A stretch of 57,542 bases of DNA from Nitrososphaerota archaeon (GTDB lineage Archaea; Thermoproteota; Nitrososphaeria; Conexivisphaerales; UBA164): positions 1 through 57,542 of the forward strand of contig JAMCTX010000008.1 of the NCBI GenBank assembly GCA_023381255.1. Direction: 5' to 3'. The position numbers and the translations under genes are program-made. Every line of letters begins with the position of its first letter. Within the stretch, counting starts at the first letter, position 1. Shown piece after piece: positions 17,510 to 26,350 of the stretch. The notes beneath the pieces were generated by a model that saw only the letters and a list, made by a program, of their open reading frames with translations, did not search any database and had not been told where the DNA came from.

Positions 17510-18205
17510 TTATATCCCCTCAAGTTTCCTGAGCACTTCATCCAGCTGTTTTATTCTGATATTGGCCAGTATAAGGTTTTCTACAGAAGCCATTTCGACA
17601 GCCAGCCTTTCCACTCCCTGCGTGCCATGCATCATAACCATCCTTGGCTTTAATGGTGATATCCTGACTGCCACCATCGGGCTTCTGCCTATTCCAACCT
17701 TTGTAAAAATGAGAGCCCTTTCAGAAGATTTTCCAAAGATCTTGTAAAACTGTTCACCTCTCATGGTAATTATGGTTTTGATGCTGTCAAGCACCGTATG
17801 GCCGTAAATCGGGGAATCAAGCATTTTTTCCCCTGCAAGAGTATCGGCTTCAAGCAAATCAACCAATTCAGACGCCTTTACCGGCATTTCATATTCCTTT
17901 ATGCTGATTATTGCATCGTTTGATCCAACATTCTCACCGCCATGCATCGCAAGCACAACTGCAGAAGCCCCATTGCTCCTTACCAGGGCGTCCAGGTATT
18001 TTTTTATGAATCTTGTTCCAGGCTTCCTTCTTCTTCCGCTCTCATAATCGCTTAGCACCGAGGGGGAAACCCCTATCAGCCCGGCAAGGCTTTTCTGGGT
18101 AACGCCCAATTTTAGCCTTATATTCTTCATTGTTTTGCCGGGTGAACCCGAGTAAATTATCATCCCGGCCACCTTGTATATCTCCTCGCTTTCCAATCTG
18201 CCCAA
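17510..18205 (-). CDS. XRE-type HTH transcriptional regulator (COG1709-like)
   Basis: 231 residues. An HTH of the Cro/XRE type lies at about residues 27-60 (IRLKLGVTQKSLAGLIGVS, PSVLSDYESGRRRKPG), followed by a larger C-terminal domain typical of an archaea-specific regulator family. The annotated start is TTG; it heads a two-gene unit with MAP. Target unknown; self-regulation is plausible. Confidence 0.85.
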   Translation of the reverse strand: MGRLESEEIYKVAGMIIYSGSPGKTMKNIRLKLGVTQKSLAGLIGVSPSVLSDYESGRRRKPGTRFIKKYLDALVRSNGASAVVLAMHGGENVGSNDAIISIKEYEMPVKASELVDLLEADTLAGEKMLDSPIYGHTVLDSIKTIITMRGEQFYKIFGKSSERALIFTKVGIGRSPMVAVRISPLKPRMVMMHGTQGVERLAVEMASVENLILANIRIKQLDEVLRKLEGI

Positions 18206-18360
18206 TTATGCCTGCGAAGGAATATAAATGTTGGCCAGATTTAAGTCATGGATCACTTTCTGCAGAACCGCATCAGGAATGATGTTCATTTTTAGCAAAA
18301 GCAGTAATTTGATAAAATTAGGTCAAAAAATTTAAAAATTGTTATAACACGGTTATAATA

Positions 18361-19347
18361 ATGGAAAATAAAGGCAATTACGATGTCATCGTCATTGGGG
18401 GCGGTCCAATAGGGCTGTGGGCATCATATTATTCTGGGTTCAGGGGGCTGAAAACGCTGCTGGTTGAGGCTTCGGACACCCTTGGTGGGCAGGCAATTTA
18501 CCTTTACCCACAAAAGGAAATAACGGATTTGCCAGGAATACCGGCAATAACAGGAAAGGAACTTGTGGACAATTTGGTCCTTCAAATGAACAGCGTGCAG
18601 GTGGACAGCGTTCTGCAAACAAAGGTCACGTCCATTTTGGATGACAACGGCAATAAAGCGGTTATAACAGATAAGGGAAAGTTTGAAGGAAAATACGTGC
18701 TGTTGACGCCCGGAATAGGCAATTTTGTGCCAAACAAGCTGGGAAACCCGCAGGTGGAAAGGTTTGAAAATCATGGCCTGTACTACTATGTTAAAAACAA
18801 GGAAGATTTCAGGAATAAAAGCGTTATGATAGTAGGAGGTGGAGATTCAGCTGTGGACTGGGCTGTAGAGATGATCAATATAGCCAGGGAGATTTATTTG
18901 GTGCACAGGAGGGATGAATTCAGGGCAGCTGAAGCCAACATAAAAAAGATCATCCAGGCAGGCGTAAAGATATTCACACCGTACATACTGGATTCATTAA
19001 CTGGAGACGGAAAATTAGAGAAGGCTGTGCTTAAAAAAACCACTGACTCCTCGCAGGCAGTTATAAACGTTGATTCAGTCCTCCTGATGCTTGGGTACAA
19101 GCTTGACCTCAGCACAATCAAAGGCTGGAACATAAATCTTGGCCAGGACGGCATATTTATTGATGCAAACTGTATAACAAACGACCCCAGGATACTGGGC
19201 GCAGGAGACATAGCTTCGCCAAGGGAAGGAATAAAGCAAAAGCTCCTTGTAATAGGGTTTGCGCAGGCCACAACTGCTATTAACTATATAAGCAAAGCGC
19301 TAAGGCCATCCTACCCGACCTTTGTTCACAGCACCACAAAATCCTAA
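18361..19347 (+). CDS. TrxR-like ferredoxin/flavodoxin-NADP reductase
   Basis: 328-residue FAD enzyme with two Rossmann motifs: GGGPIG (about residue 13) for FAD and GGGDSA (about residue 159) for NADP. The CxxC redox pair of true thioredoxin reductases is absent at the expected site, which marks the thioredoxin-reductase-like ferredoxin-NADP reductase group known from Thermoplasmata and Firmicutes. The upstream AAATTTAAAAATTG about 25-30 bases before the ATG suggests a leaderless mRNA. Confidence 0.9.
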   Translation: MENKGNYDVIVIGGGPIGLWASYYSGFRGLKTLLVEASDTLGGQAIYLYPQKEITDLPGIPAITGKELVDNLVLQMNSVQVDSVLQTKVTSILDDNGNKAVITDKGKFEGKYVLLTPGIGNFVPNKLGNPQVERFENHGLYYYVKNKEDFRNKSVMIVGGGDSAVDWAVEMINIAREIYLVHRRDEFRAAEANIKKIIQAGVKIFTPYILDSLTGDGKLEKAVLKKTTDSSQAVINVDSVLLMLGYKLDLSTIKGWNINLGQDGIFIDANCITNDPRILGAGDIASPREGIKQKLLVIGFAQATTAINYISKALRPSYPTFVHSTTKS

Positions 19348-20207
19348 ATCCTGCAAAAATTGACAGGAAGCCCTGCCACATTGCTGTTTATCATAAAAAC
19401 GCTTCCAGCATAGGGCTGGTCAGTTATTTCTTCCTTTGATAAACCCTGCCTTGCCGTGGTCACAAAAATTGTCTTCAGGTTGGGCCCTCCGAAGGTGAGC
19501 GAGGTGACATTCTTTGCAGGAAGGGTTACCTTTTCAAGAAGTTCACCATTATGCGGGTTCCACCTGCTGACCATCCCGCCTCCCCAGTGGGCCGCCCATA
19601 TCATGCCTTCGGAATCCACTGTCATGCCGTCCGGCACCCCAGGCAAATTGCCAAATTCCGCTGCCACCTGCCTGTTCGATATGTGACCTTCGCTGGCATC
19701 AAATGAAAATTTCCACACCTTTCTGGTGGGGGTGTCAATCAGATACATGAACCTGTTATCGGGGCTCCAGCCTAGCCCGTTAGAAATGGTTAAGCCGGCA
19801 AGCTCTTTTCTTATAACGCCAGATTCAAAGGCATAAAGGGACGCAACCGGCAGCTTTTCCCCCCTGTCCATGGTTCCGGCCCAGTATCTGCCATAAGCAT
19901 CGCATTTGCCATCGTTGAACCTGTTAGTTTTTGGTTCATCAGCCAGGCTGGTAATCTTCAAGGCCCTTTGCTTGTGCATATCTATCTTGTATATGCTCAG
20001 ATTCACGGTAGCCAGAAGCTCGCCCCCTTCTGTGGGTGAGATGCTTGTAACATCGCCGTCAGTTTTAAAAACAGCCTCTCCATCCTCCCCTTCAGAATAG
20101 ATAACGTGGTTCAGGATGTCCACCCAGAAAAGGACCCTCCTCGAATAATCCCATATTGGCCCTTCACCGAGCTGTGCAGCTTTCTGAATGAAAACTTCCG
20201 CTTTCAT
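19344..20207 (-). CDS. SMP-30/gluconolactonase family protein
   Basis: 287-residue six-bladed beta-propeller. Family signatures include LGEGPIWDYSRRVLFWVDI, the metal-binding NDGKCDAYGRYWAGTM and SNGLGWSPDNRFMYLIDT. These enzymes hydrolyse sugar lactones; in Thermoplasmata this fits the non-phosphorylating Entner-Doudoroff pathway, which is an inference here. It converges with the ferredoxin reductase gene, overlapping by 4 bp. Confidence 0.93.
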   Translation of the reverse strand: MKAEVFIQKAAQLGEGPIWDYSRRVLFWVDILNHVIYSEGEDGEAVFKTDGDVTSISPTEGGELLATVNLSIYKIDMHKQRALKITSLADEPKTNRFNDGKCDAYGRYWAGTMDRGEKLPVASLYAFESGVIRKELAGLTISNGLGWSPDNRFMYLIDTPTRKVWKFSFDASEGHISNRQVAAEFGNLPGVPDGMTVDSEGMIWAAHWGGGMVSRWNPHNGELLEKVTLPAKNVTSLTFGGPNLKTIFVTTARQGLSKEEITDQPYAGSVFMINSNVAGLPVNFCRI

Positions 20208-20350
20208 ATGAATTTGCTGAATTATTTTTAGTGAATTTAATGTTTGCTATGATAAATTTCCCGCAAATGATTTTTGCAAACAATTCATAAACCAATGGTC
20301 TTTAAACGTGTCACTTATATATTCGCAAACCAAAGTGTTGATGTAAGGAT

Positions 20351-20435
20351 GCGGGAGTCGCCTAGCCAGGTCAATGGCGCTGCCCTGAGGCGGCAGTCCT
20401 GTTGAGGTACGTGGGTTCAAATCCCACCTCCCGCA
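20351..20435 (+). tRNA. tRNA-Leu (GAG)
   Basis: 85-base class II tRNA: acceptor GCGGGAG/CTCCCGC, anticodon stem CTGCC/GGCAG with loop CTGAGGC giving anticodon GAG, a long variable arm (TCCTGTTGAGGTAC) and T arm GTGGG-TTCAAAT-CCCAC. Discriminator A. CCA is not encoded. Confidence 0.97.
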
Positions 20436-20638
20436 TTTCAAAATTATAAAGTTCTGGTTTGTCAAAATTTCAGTTTAACAGGCATAACAGTTGACCTAAA
20501 TGATCAGCCATGCTTATTTTAATAAATATTTTCCGTCTGATATTAATTTTCATATTTTTAGGAAAAATATCTGTTAGTTATGTCACTGTTTCATGCTGGT
20601 TATTTCCCAAAAAACAACTTATCGGAAATTTGCATTAT

Positions 20639-20911
20639 CTAACTTACATAATTTATTTCGCGCAATGCCCTAATCATCACCATTAATTCATAATTTTCAC
20701 GGTTTAATTCATATCTTGTTATGCGTCCCGGTATTGCTCTCACCCAGTTTATGGTTACGAGGGAATTTATGTCAAAGCGCAGGGTCCTTCTCCTGATGCC
20801 AGTTTTCTTTTCAAGCATGTACATCGAAAGCGGCATGCCCGCAAGTTCAAGCTCCCTTATTATTCTAAGCCTTCCCCTGCTTGACAGCCCGGATTCAGCG
20901 CTGCTTTTCAT
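20639..20911 (-). CDS. Small winged-helix protein downstream of Cdc6
   Basis: 90 residues with a winged-helix pattern (RLRIIRELELAGMPLSMYM, LEKKTGIRRRTLRFDINSL). It overlaps the 3' end of the Orc1/Cdc6 gene by 17 bp, so it is co-translated with it and may assist or regulate origin binding. It lacks other domains. Function inferred from context only. Confidence 0.7.
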   Translation of the reverse strand: MKSSAESGLSSRGRLRIIRELELAGMPLSMYMLEKKTGIRRRTLRFDINSLVTINWVRAIPGRITRYELNRENYELMVMIRALREINYVS

Positions 20912-22064
20912 TTAGGTTCAGCCTGCTTATCATGTACGTTAGAAAATCGTCTAGGTTTTGAACCGGAGCCCCGCTTATGCCTATTTTTGCAACGCCCTTT
21001 ACATCAACCAGGCCCCGGTCATCAAGCTCCTGCAATGCCCTAACAAATTCTTTTAACTCTATTTCCCTTATGTTCATTGCATTGCATACCTCCTTGTGCA
21101 TTTCAACTATTTTGTCAAGCGAAGTATAGCTTTCCCCTTCTATTTTAAGGGTCCTTGCAACAGAAAGGAGCACAAGCTTAAGTTCAGGGCTTAGCAGCTC
21201 CAGGTCTTCCTGCGTTATAAAAGGGCTTGTTATGCTCATGACAGTCCTTATGTGTTCAGTGGTTATGGTATCGCTTCCCTGAGATTCAGCCAGCCTGCCC
21301 GCGTTAAAGAGCATGTCGAGCGCATACCTTATGTCACCATACACAGGCGGTCTTGAAGTTATGTCTGCTATGTATCTTATTATGTTTTCATTGTATGCTG
21401 TAACATTGAGAGATTCTGATGCCCTTTTTAACAAAATGTTAAAGACCTGTTCAGAATTATATCTTTCAAAAAACATCACCCTGTTCCCAAGCGAGCTCAG
21501 CTCTGCCCTGTCAAGTTCATCCCTAAAGTTCATTGTTCTAGAGCTTATGACTACAACAGGTATCATGATCCTGCCTGATGGCATAGATTCGTTAAGGCGC
21601 GTCAGGTTGTAAATTATGGGTTCTCTGCTTTTTTTAAGCGCAAAATCAATTTCATCAATCAGCAATATGCCGATTCTGTTAAGCCTTTCAAGAGCCTTTA
21701 GCGTTTCTAGCAGCAATTCTTCTGCACTCAGGCTTGTTGAGTATGTCTCTGGCGCCAGCTGATATGCCATCTGCCTGAACATCAGGAGTCTTGTTGCGCC
21801 ATGCTGCCTTGGATTTATGTATGAATACCTGATGCCAAATTTCTTGCCGTACTTCTGCACTGTATTCTGTGCGAACCTGAACATGGTGACAGTCTTCCCG
21901 GTTCCCACATCGCCAACTATCTGCTGCACAGCAAAGCTCTTTTCATTTAATGAATCAGTAAACAGATTTTCAAGGTCATTAAGTGCTGTTTCCCTATAGG
22001 GAAGCTCCTGCGGCACATATGATGGCAGCAGCCTGCTGCTATCAACAAATATTTTTTTAGCCAT
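20895..22064 (-). CDS. cdc6: Orc1/Cdc6 replication initiator
   Basis: AAA+ ATPase that marks replication origins. About 389 residues: Walker A GDVGTGKT near residues 50-57, Walker B ILLIDEIDFA near 132-141, sensor-1 region PVVVISSRTMNF, and a C-terminal winged helix. The N-terminal SYVPQELPYRE is the usual Cdc6 signature. A TTG at 22073 would add three codons; the ATG at 22064 is preferred. The divergent region upstream carries AT-rich DNA and C/G strings and may be an origin. Confidence 0.94.
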   Translation of the reverse strand: MAKKIFVDSSRLLPSYVPQELPYRETALNDLENLFTDSLNEKSFAVQQIVGDVGTGKTVTMFRFAQNTVQKYGKKFGIRYSYINPRQHGATRLLMFRQMAYQLAPETYSTSLSAEELLLETLKALERLNRIGILLIDEIDFALKKSREPIIYNLTRLNESMPSGRIMIPVVVISSRTMNFRDELDRAELSSLGNRVMFFERYNSEQVFNILLKRASESLNVTAYNENIIRYIADITSRPPVYGDIRYALDMLFNAGRLAESQGSDTITTEHIRTVMSITSPFITQEDLELLSPELKLVLLSVARTLKIEGESYTSLDKIVEMHKEVCNAMNIREIELKEFVRALQELDDRGLVDVKGVAKIGISGAPVQNLDDFLTYMISRLNLNEKQR

Positions 22065-22210
22065 AAAGGCCAATGCGTGTCATATGCTAAAAACATTAAC
22101 TGATTTTGGGAAAAGCCACCCCCCTCCCCCCATATGTGCATGCCAAGTTAAATAATAAATCACAGGATGTAACTTACAATGCATCAGGCAATTATCAGTG
22201 GTGGTGAACG
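22065..22210. promoter_or_regulatory. Divergent promoter region and candidate origin next to cdc6
   Basis: The 146 bases between cdc6 and the RadA-like gene contain a CCACCCCCC-T-CCCCCC string at about 22117-22132 and an AT-rich TTAAATAATAAAT at 22148-22160 that can serve as TATA box for the plus-strand gene. G-strings next to AT-rich DNA beside cdc6 resemble archaeal origin regions, but no canonical ORB dyad is seen. Confidence 0.35.
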
Positions 22211-23104
22211 TTGATCAGGGCATCTGAAATAGCTGTAAGCAGGCTCAGGTCTTATCAATGGTTAGACCTTGCGCTGGGGGGAGGGCTGGCATGCGGTCAG
22301 TCATACATAATGTACGGCAATTATGGCGAAAACGTAATGATAATTTATATGGTTTCTGCGTCGGGCAGGGTCATATATATAAATTCAACCGATTACTATT
22401 CAAAAAGGAACCTGATAAACGTTGACGCAATTGCCCGTGAAGCAAAGGCCCGTGGCATTGACGCAAATCAGGTTCTTAAAGATATTATTGAGATTTCAGC
22501 CCACAGCCCGCAAAGGTTGCTCAATGCGGTAAAACAGGCAATAAGCGCAGAAAACGTAAAACTCATAGTGCTGCACGGTATAAATTCATTTCCAAAGGAT
22601 CCAAAATCATCTGAAACGGCATTTTACGCTTTAAGGAGCGCGGCTGCTATTGCCGGTGTGCCATTCTTGGCTGTTGAGGATAAGCCTGAAGTTACCCCCA
22701 TTATGGCTTCCATGTGTGGCTGCATGGTTGCCGTGGATAGGGTAATGGAGGGAATACGATTCAGTTTTTCAAAGCCGGCACAGGCGCAGTTAACTGTGAG
22801 GTGGGAAAGCATGGGTAGATTGACACCGTCGTTCAGGAAAAGGTATGAGGATTATATTGACAGCATAAGAAGGGAATTTGAACCATTGCTCAGGGATGGA
22901 AAGGGAGAAACTATGGAGAACATGATAGAGCTCGTGTGGAATCCTGAAATGGCATCCATGGCTGCGCTAAATATGCCTCAGGTATCCGATGCAATGGCAT
23001 TTGTCTCAATGCTGTACTTAATGCATGAACTGTCGGCAACAAAAAAAAGCCTGGATGAAGTAAAGGAAAAATTAAAGCTACTGCAGCAGAATGAGCATGT
23101 TTGA
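22211..23104 (+). CDS. Degenerate RadA/RecA-superfamily paralog
   Basis: 297 residues. The start (LDLALGGGLACGQSYIMYG) copies the RadA/RadB layout in which GGG is followed by the Walker A loop, but the loop reads GNYGENV with no GKT, so ATP binding is probably lost. The rest of the core (IYINSTDYYS, then KLIVLHGINSF in place of Walker B) follows the RecA fold, with a helical C-terminal tail. The start is TTG with GTGGTGA just upstream. It lies 37 bp before the PolB2-like gene in the same direction; inactive RadA paralogs next to PolB2 are reported in other archaea, so a joint repair role is plausible. Confidence 0.7.
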   Translation: MIRASEIAVSRLRSYQWLDLALGGGLACGQSYIMYGNYGENVMIIYMVSASGRVIYINSTDYYSKRNLINVDAIAREAKARGIDANQVLKDIIEISAHSPQRLLNAVKQAISAENVKLIVLHGINSFPKDPKSSETAFYALRSAAAIAGVPFLAVEDKPEVTPIMASMCGCMVAVDRVMEGIRFSFSKPAQAQLTVRWESMGRLTPSFRKRYEDYIDSIRREFEPLLRDGKGETMENMIELVWNPEMASMAALNMPQVSDAMAFVSMLYLMHELSATKKSLDEVKEKLKLLQQNEHV

Positions 23105-23141
23105 TGCCTGAAGCGTTATTAAAAATAGAGGCATTTAATTA

Positions 23142-24974
23142 ATGCATGGCTATTTATTTGACGTTTATTTTTCTGATGGCCTGATTTTCATTTGGATAAA
23201 GGGCGACGACGGCAAATTCTACAGGCATTCCGAGAAATACATGCCGTATTTTATAATTGACGCCGGTGACAAAAATGACGCAGTTATTAATGACATTTCA
23301 GAAGTTGCAAGCGCAACTGTTGTCAGCAGGCTGTTTCCTGTGGACAGGCCGGAAAACAGGTTAATGGTCAAGGTTGAACCTGAATGGCGGGATTACGGCA
23401 AAATTCTTAACAAGGCTACCAGGGACCCAAGAATCAATGCAGTATATGACTCAGACCTTTTGCCAGTTCAGAAGTTCCTTTTCAACAGGCTAAAGGTTGA
23501 ACCTGGGAGCGCTGTAAACTTTCAAATCAGCGGAAAACTCAAAATTAAGGCAGACGCTGAATCGCAATTGTCATATCCACCGCCGTTTGACCTGTCAGAC
23601 GATATTGTTTGCGGGAAACCGTGCTGGCAGATTAACAAAAGAGAAGCAGAAGATCCTGTGGATTACATGCAGGGGTCATGCGCAGGCAGGATATCGATGG
23701 GCTTGCAGGCCAAATGGTTTGAATGCACCAGATATGGTCTGGCATGGCTTGTCGAAAGGGCCAGGTTTGCTTTTTTGCCGCTGGGGCTGGCTGCACGATG
23801 GAGCAGCAACAGGGTCATTGATTCCAGGAATGCATTTACGCTGATAGACAAGGGGTTTGTTGTGCCTGTATTTCACGCAAACGAGCCATCTACTTCCATG
23901 CTGGATTTTATCGACAGGGACAGGGGGGGATACACGATATCGCCCAAGTTCGCCGGCGTCTTTGATAACGTTGGCGTGATAGATTTTGATTCGCAGTATC
24001 CCAGCATAATAGTCAGGTACGGAATAAGTTACGGCGGATATGGTTGGTTAATACCCGAAGTGATAAAGCCATGGCTTGAGCGAAGATTATTGCTAAAGCG
24101 GCTTGCCAAGAACACAAATGATGAAGAACTTAAGACCATTTATTCTGCGTGCTCTGATTCGCTGAAACTCATCCTAGTAAGCGAATACGGCATATCGGGG
24201 TGTTCGCTTAACAGGTTCGGCAACCATTTTGCATTCGAGGAAATCAACAGAATATCCAGGCAGGTGATGTTAAGGGCAAAAAGCATAGCTGAACAAAATG
24301 GATTCGACGTGATTTATGGCGATGTTGACTCGCTGTTCGTAAAACGGGAGGGCGCAACGGTGAATGATTATGAAACGCTTTCTAAAGCAGTTTCCAATGA
24401 AACCGGCCTGCCCGTATCCGTAGACAAGGTTTTCAGGACTCTGGCTTTCTGCAGCAAAAAGAGCGACAGAAGAACCGCTGCGCTAAAAAGATATTTTGGC
24501 ATAACAGATTCAGGCCAGATTGTATGCAGAGGGATAGAGGCAAGAAGAAGCGATGTGCCAGAAGCTATAAGGTCATTTCAGTTAAAATTGATAGAAGCAA
24601 TTTACGGAAGTGGTGATATAAATGCGATAAGGGGTGCAGCGCCAAGCGCAGCGTCTAAAATGCTATCGGAGTTTATAGGAAGGCTCAGAAACGGTCTGGT
24701 GCCAGTCGCATCACTGACATTTGAAAAGAAGCTTGGCAAGGACCCTGACATGTACTCTGTTAACGCACCTCAGAAAATTGCTGCTGAACTTTTAGGGCTG
24801 AGGGCCGGTGATGTAGCAAAATACATAATATCCAAAAACGGCGTTGCGGTAAGTTATGACGCAGTTTATGACTGGGTGAAATACGCTTTAATGGCAATTT
24901 CAGCCGCTGGCACTGTGCTTGAGCCGCTGGGATTAACTCCTTCGCTCGAAACAACGATGCAGCATTTTTATTGA
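23142..24974 (+). CDS. Short B-family DNA polymerase (PolB2/Dpo2-like)
   Basis: 610 residues, well below the roughly 780 of replicative PolB. Motif A DFDSQYPSII is at about 281-290 and motif C YGDVDSLFV at about 391-399, so both catalytic aspartates remain. Motif B is altered: SDSLKLILVSEYG replaces the usual Kx3NSxYG with the Asn missing. Only about 280 residues precede motif A and no DIE exonuclease motif is evident, so proofreading is unlikely. This matches the PolB2/Dpo2 group, implicated in translesion synthesis in Sulfolobales. TATTAAAAA about 26 bases upstream suggests its own leaderless promoter. The partner is the RadA-like gene upstream. Confidence 0.8.
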   Translation: MHGYLFDVYFSDGLIFIWIKGDDGKFYRHSEKYMPYFIIDAGDKNDAVINDISEVASATVVSRLFPVDRPENRLMVKVEPEWRDYGKILNKATRDPRINAVYDSDLLPVQKFLFNRLKVEPGSAVNFQISGKLKIKADAESQLSYPPPFDLSDDIVCGKPCWQINKREAEDPVDYMQGSCAGRISMGLQAKWFECTRYGLAWLVERARFAFLPLGLAARWSSNRVIDSRNAFTLIDKGFVVPVFHANEPSTSMLDFIDRDRGGYTISPKFAGVFDNVGVIDFDSQYPSIIVRYGISYGGYGWLIPEVIKPWLERRLLLKRLAKNTNDEELKTIYSACSDSLKLILVSEYGISGCSLNRFGNHFAFEEINRISRQVMLRAKSIAEQNGFDVIYGDVDSLFVKREGATVNDYETLSKAVSNETGLPVSVDKVFRTLAFCSKKSDRRTAALKRYFGITDSGQIVCRGIEARRSDVPEAIRSFQLKLIEAIYGSGDINAIRGAAPSAASKMLSEFIGRLRNGLVPVASLTFEKKLGKDPDMYSVNAPQKIAAELLGLRAGDVAKYIISKNGVAVSYDAVYDWVKYALMAISAAGTVLEPLGLTPSLETTMQHFY

Positions 24975-24988
24975 AGTGAACTACATAC

Positions 24989-25003
24989 AGCCAAAGCCGG
25001 GCA
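24989..25003 (+). repeat. 15-bp direct repeat, copy 1
   Basis: AGCCAAAGCCGGGCA, repeated exactly 64 bp downstream at 25053-25067, in the gap between the polymerase and MFS genes. Confidence 0.7.
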
Positions 25004-25052
25004 TCTGAAATCGACCTTCATTTAGATTAAATGCCAGCTCATGGCTATTTGT

Positions 25053-25067
25053 AGCCAAAGCCGGGCA
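25053..25067 (+). repeat. 15-bp direct repeat, copy 2
   Basis: Second exact copy of AGCCAAAGCCGGGCA. It lies just upstream of the TATA-like TTATATATATTA of the MFS gene, so a regulator-binding site is possible. Confidence 0.7.
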
Positions 25068-25126
25068 GATTTTGTTCAAAACTTTGAATAAAATTATATA
25101 TATTATCTTTGAAGTCTGGTTCAGAA

Positions 25127-26350
25127 ATGAGAAAATTTAACACAAACGGAAACATGTATTTGGCACTGGTGGTTGGCCTTGGGTCATTTTCGGACGGCTT
25201 TGCACTTCTGTTACAAAGCGGGGCATTGCTCTCCATCGTTCCTTACTTCAAATTAAATCCTTTAACAACGGGATCAGTAGTATCAGCACCTTTTATAGGG
25301 GCGGTTGTGGGCGCTGTATTTTTTGGATGGCTTGCTGATAAAATAGGCAGGAGGGCCATTGTGCTCAACGTGCTGATATTTTTCGTAATGGCGTCGATTT
25401 TAAGCGCCCTGTCAATTAACTTTCTGATGCTCCTGGTTAGCAGGTTTCTGGTTGGAGTCGGAATAGGCGGCGATATCCCGGCAAGCGGTTCACTTGTTGC
25501 TGAAAGGGCTGCCAGCGGTGAACGCGGTTCATTGCTTTCAACGCAAACAGCAATGTGGGCTGTTGGTGCGGCGTGCGCCACGTTTGCAGCGTTGCCATTG
25601 CTTTCGTTAGGATATCAATCCTGGAGGCCGTTGCTGGGGCTTGCCGCATTACCACCGTTAATAACGCTGATGCTCAGGAGAAAAATAGTTGAAAGTTTAA
25701 AGTGGAAACAAAGCCGTTCTACGGGGGCAGCTGGCCTGAGCAAAAAAGCGATATATCTGACTGCAGTGCTGTCAATAGGGCTTTTTATATGGACAATGGT
25801 TCTTGCGGTTTTTGCAAGTTACATACCATCCATGCTGGTAAGGTTGTATGGTTTGCCGCAGTATGAATCGCTGTTAATAGGTGCTGTGCAGTGGGTCGTG
25901 TATCTTGTAGGATGCTTGATTGTTTTCAGGGTTGTCGACCTGCTCGGAAGGAAGAGGATCATCATTGCTGGCACCATCATGGCTGTAGCTTCAGCTTTGA
26001 CAGTTTACCTGCTTGGTGCAAACAGATACCCGGTGGTAACTGCGGGGGTACTTCTAATATGGGGTGCCGGCGGTGCAGCATATACGGCAATTTCAATATA
26101 TTCGTTCGAGATACCGCCAACCCTATACAGGGGACTTTTGAGCGGGGCTGTGTTTGGGTCAGGCAGGTTGGGAGGTTATGCCGGAACCCTAGTTTTTCCA
26201 ACGGCGATAAGCATACTTGGGATAGCGAAAACGTTCGGCATAATAGGGCCTGTAATGTTAACAGTTATCATTGCCTTTGCAACGTTTAATCAAAAAACTG
26301 AAAAGCTGGATTTGGGGAAAATAGAGCAAACAGTAACAAGCTCATCATAA
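25127..26350 (+). CDS. MFS transporter, sugar/metabolite porter type
   Basis: 407 residues with 12 predicted membrane segments. The loop 2-3 motif GWLADKIGRRA and the later VVDLLGRKRI are the hallmark MFS repeats, and RFLVGVGIGGDIPAS is typical of the sialate/aromatic acid/sugar porter group. The ATG at 25127 is preferred because AAATTATATATATTA lies about 28-35 bases upstream; a TTG at 25109 would be inside the leader. Substrate unknown. Confidence 0.9.
   Translation: MRKFNTNGNMYLALVVGLGSFSDGFALLLQSGALLSIVPYFKLNPLTTGSVVSAPFIGAVVGAVFFGWLADKIGRRAIVLNVLIFFVMASILSALSINFLMLLVSRFLVGVGIGGDIPASGSLVAERAASGERGSLLSTQTAMWAVGAACATFAALPLLSLGYQSWRPLLGLAALPPLITLMLRRKIVESLKWKQSRSTGAAGLSKKAIYLTAVLSIGLFIWTMVLAVFASYIPSMLVRLYGLPQYESLLIGAVQWVVYLVGCLIVFRVVDLLGRKRIIIAGTIMAVASALTVYLLGANRYPVVTAGVLLIWGAGGAAYTAISIYSFEIPPTLYRGLLSGAVFGSGRLGGYAGTLVFPTAISILGIAKTFGIIGPVMLTVIIAFATFNQKTEKLDLGKIEQTVTSSS

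Noticed and set aside
18361-19347. True thioredoxin reductase
   Set aside because: The redox-active CxxC pair is missing at the expected position between the two nucleotide-binding motifs.
23142-24974. Replicative B-family polymerase
   Set aside because: Too short, exonuclease motifs not found and motif B altered; it fits PolB2/Dpo2 better.
24989-25067. CRISPR array
   Set aside because: Only two 15-bp copies with one spacer-length gap and no cas genes nearby; no CRISPR array is seen anywhere in the window.
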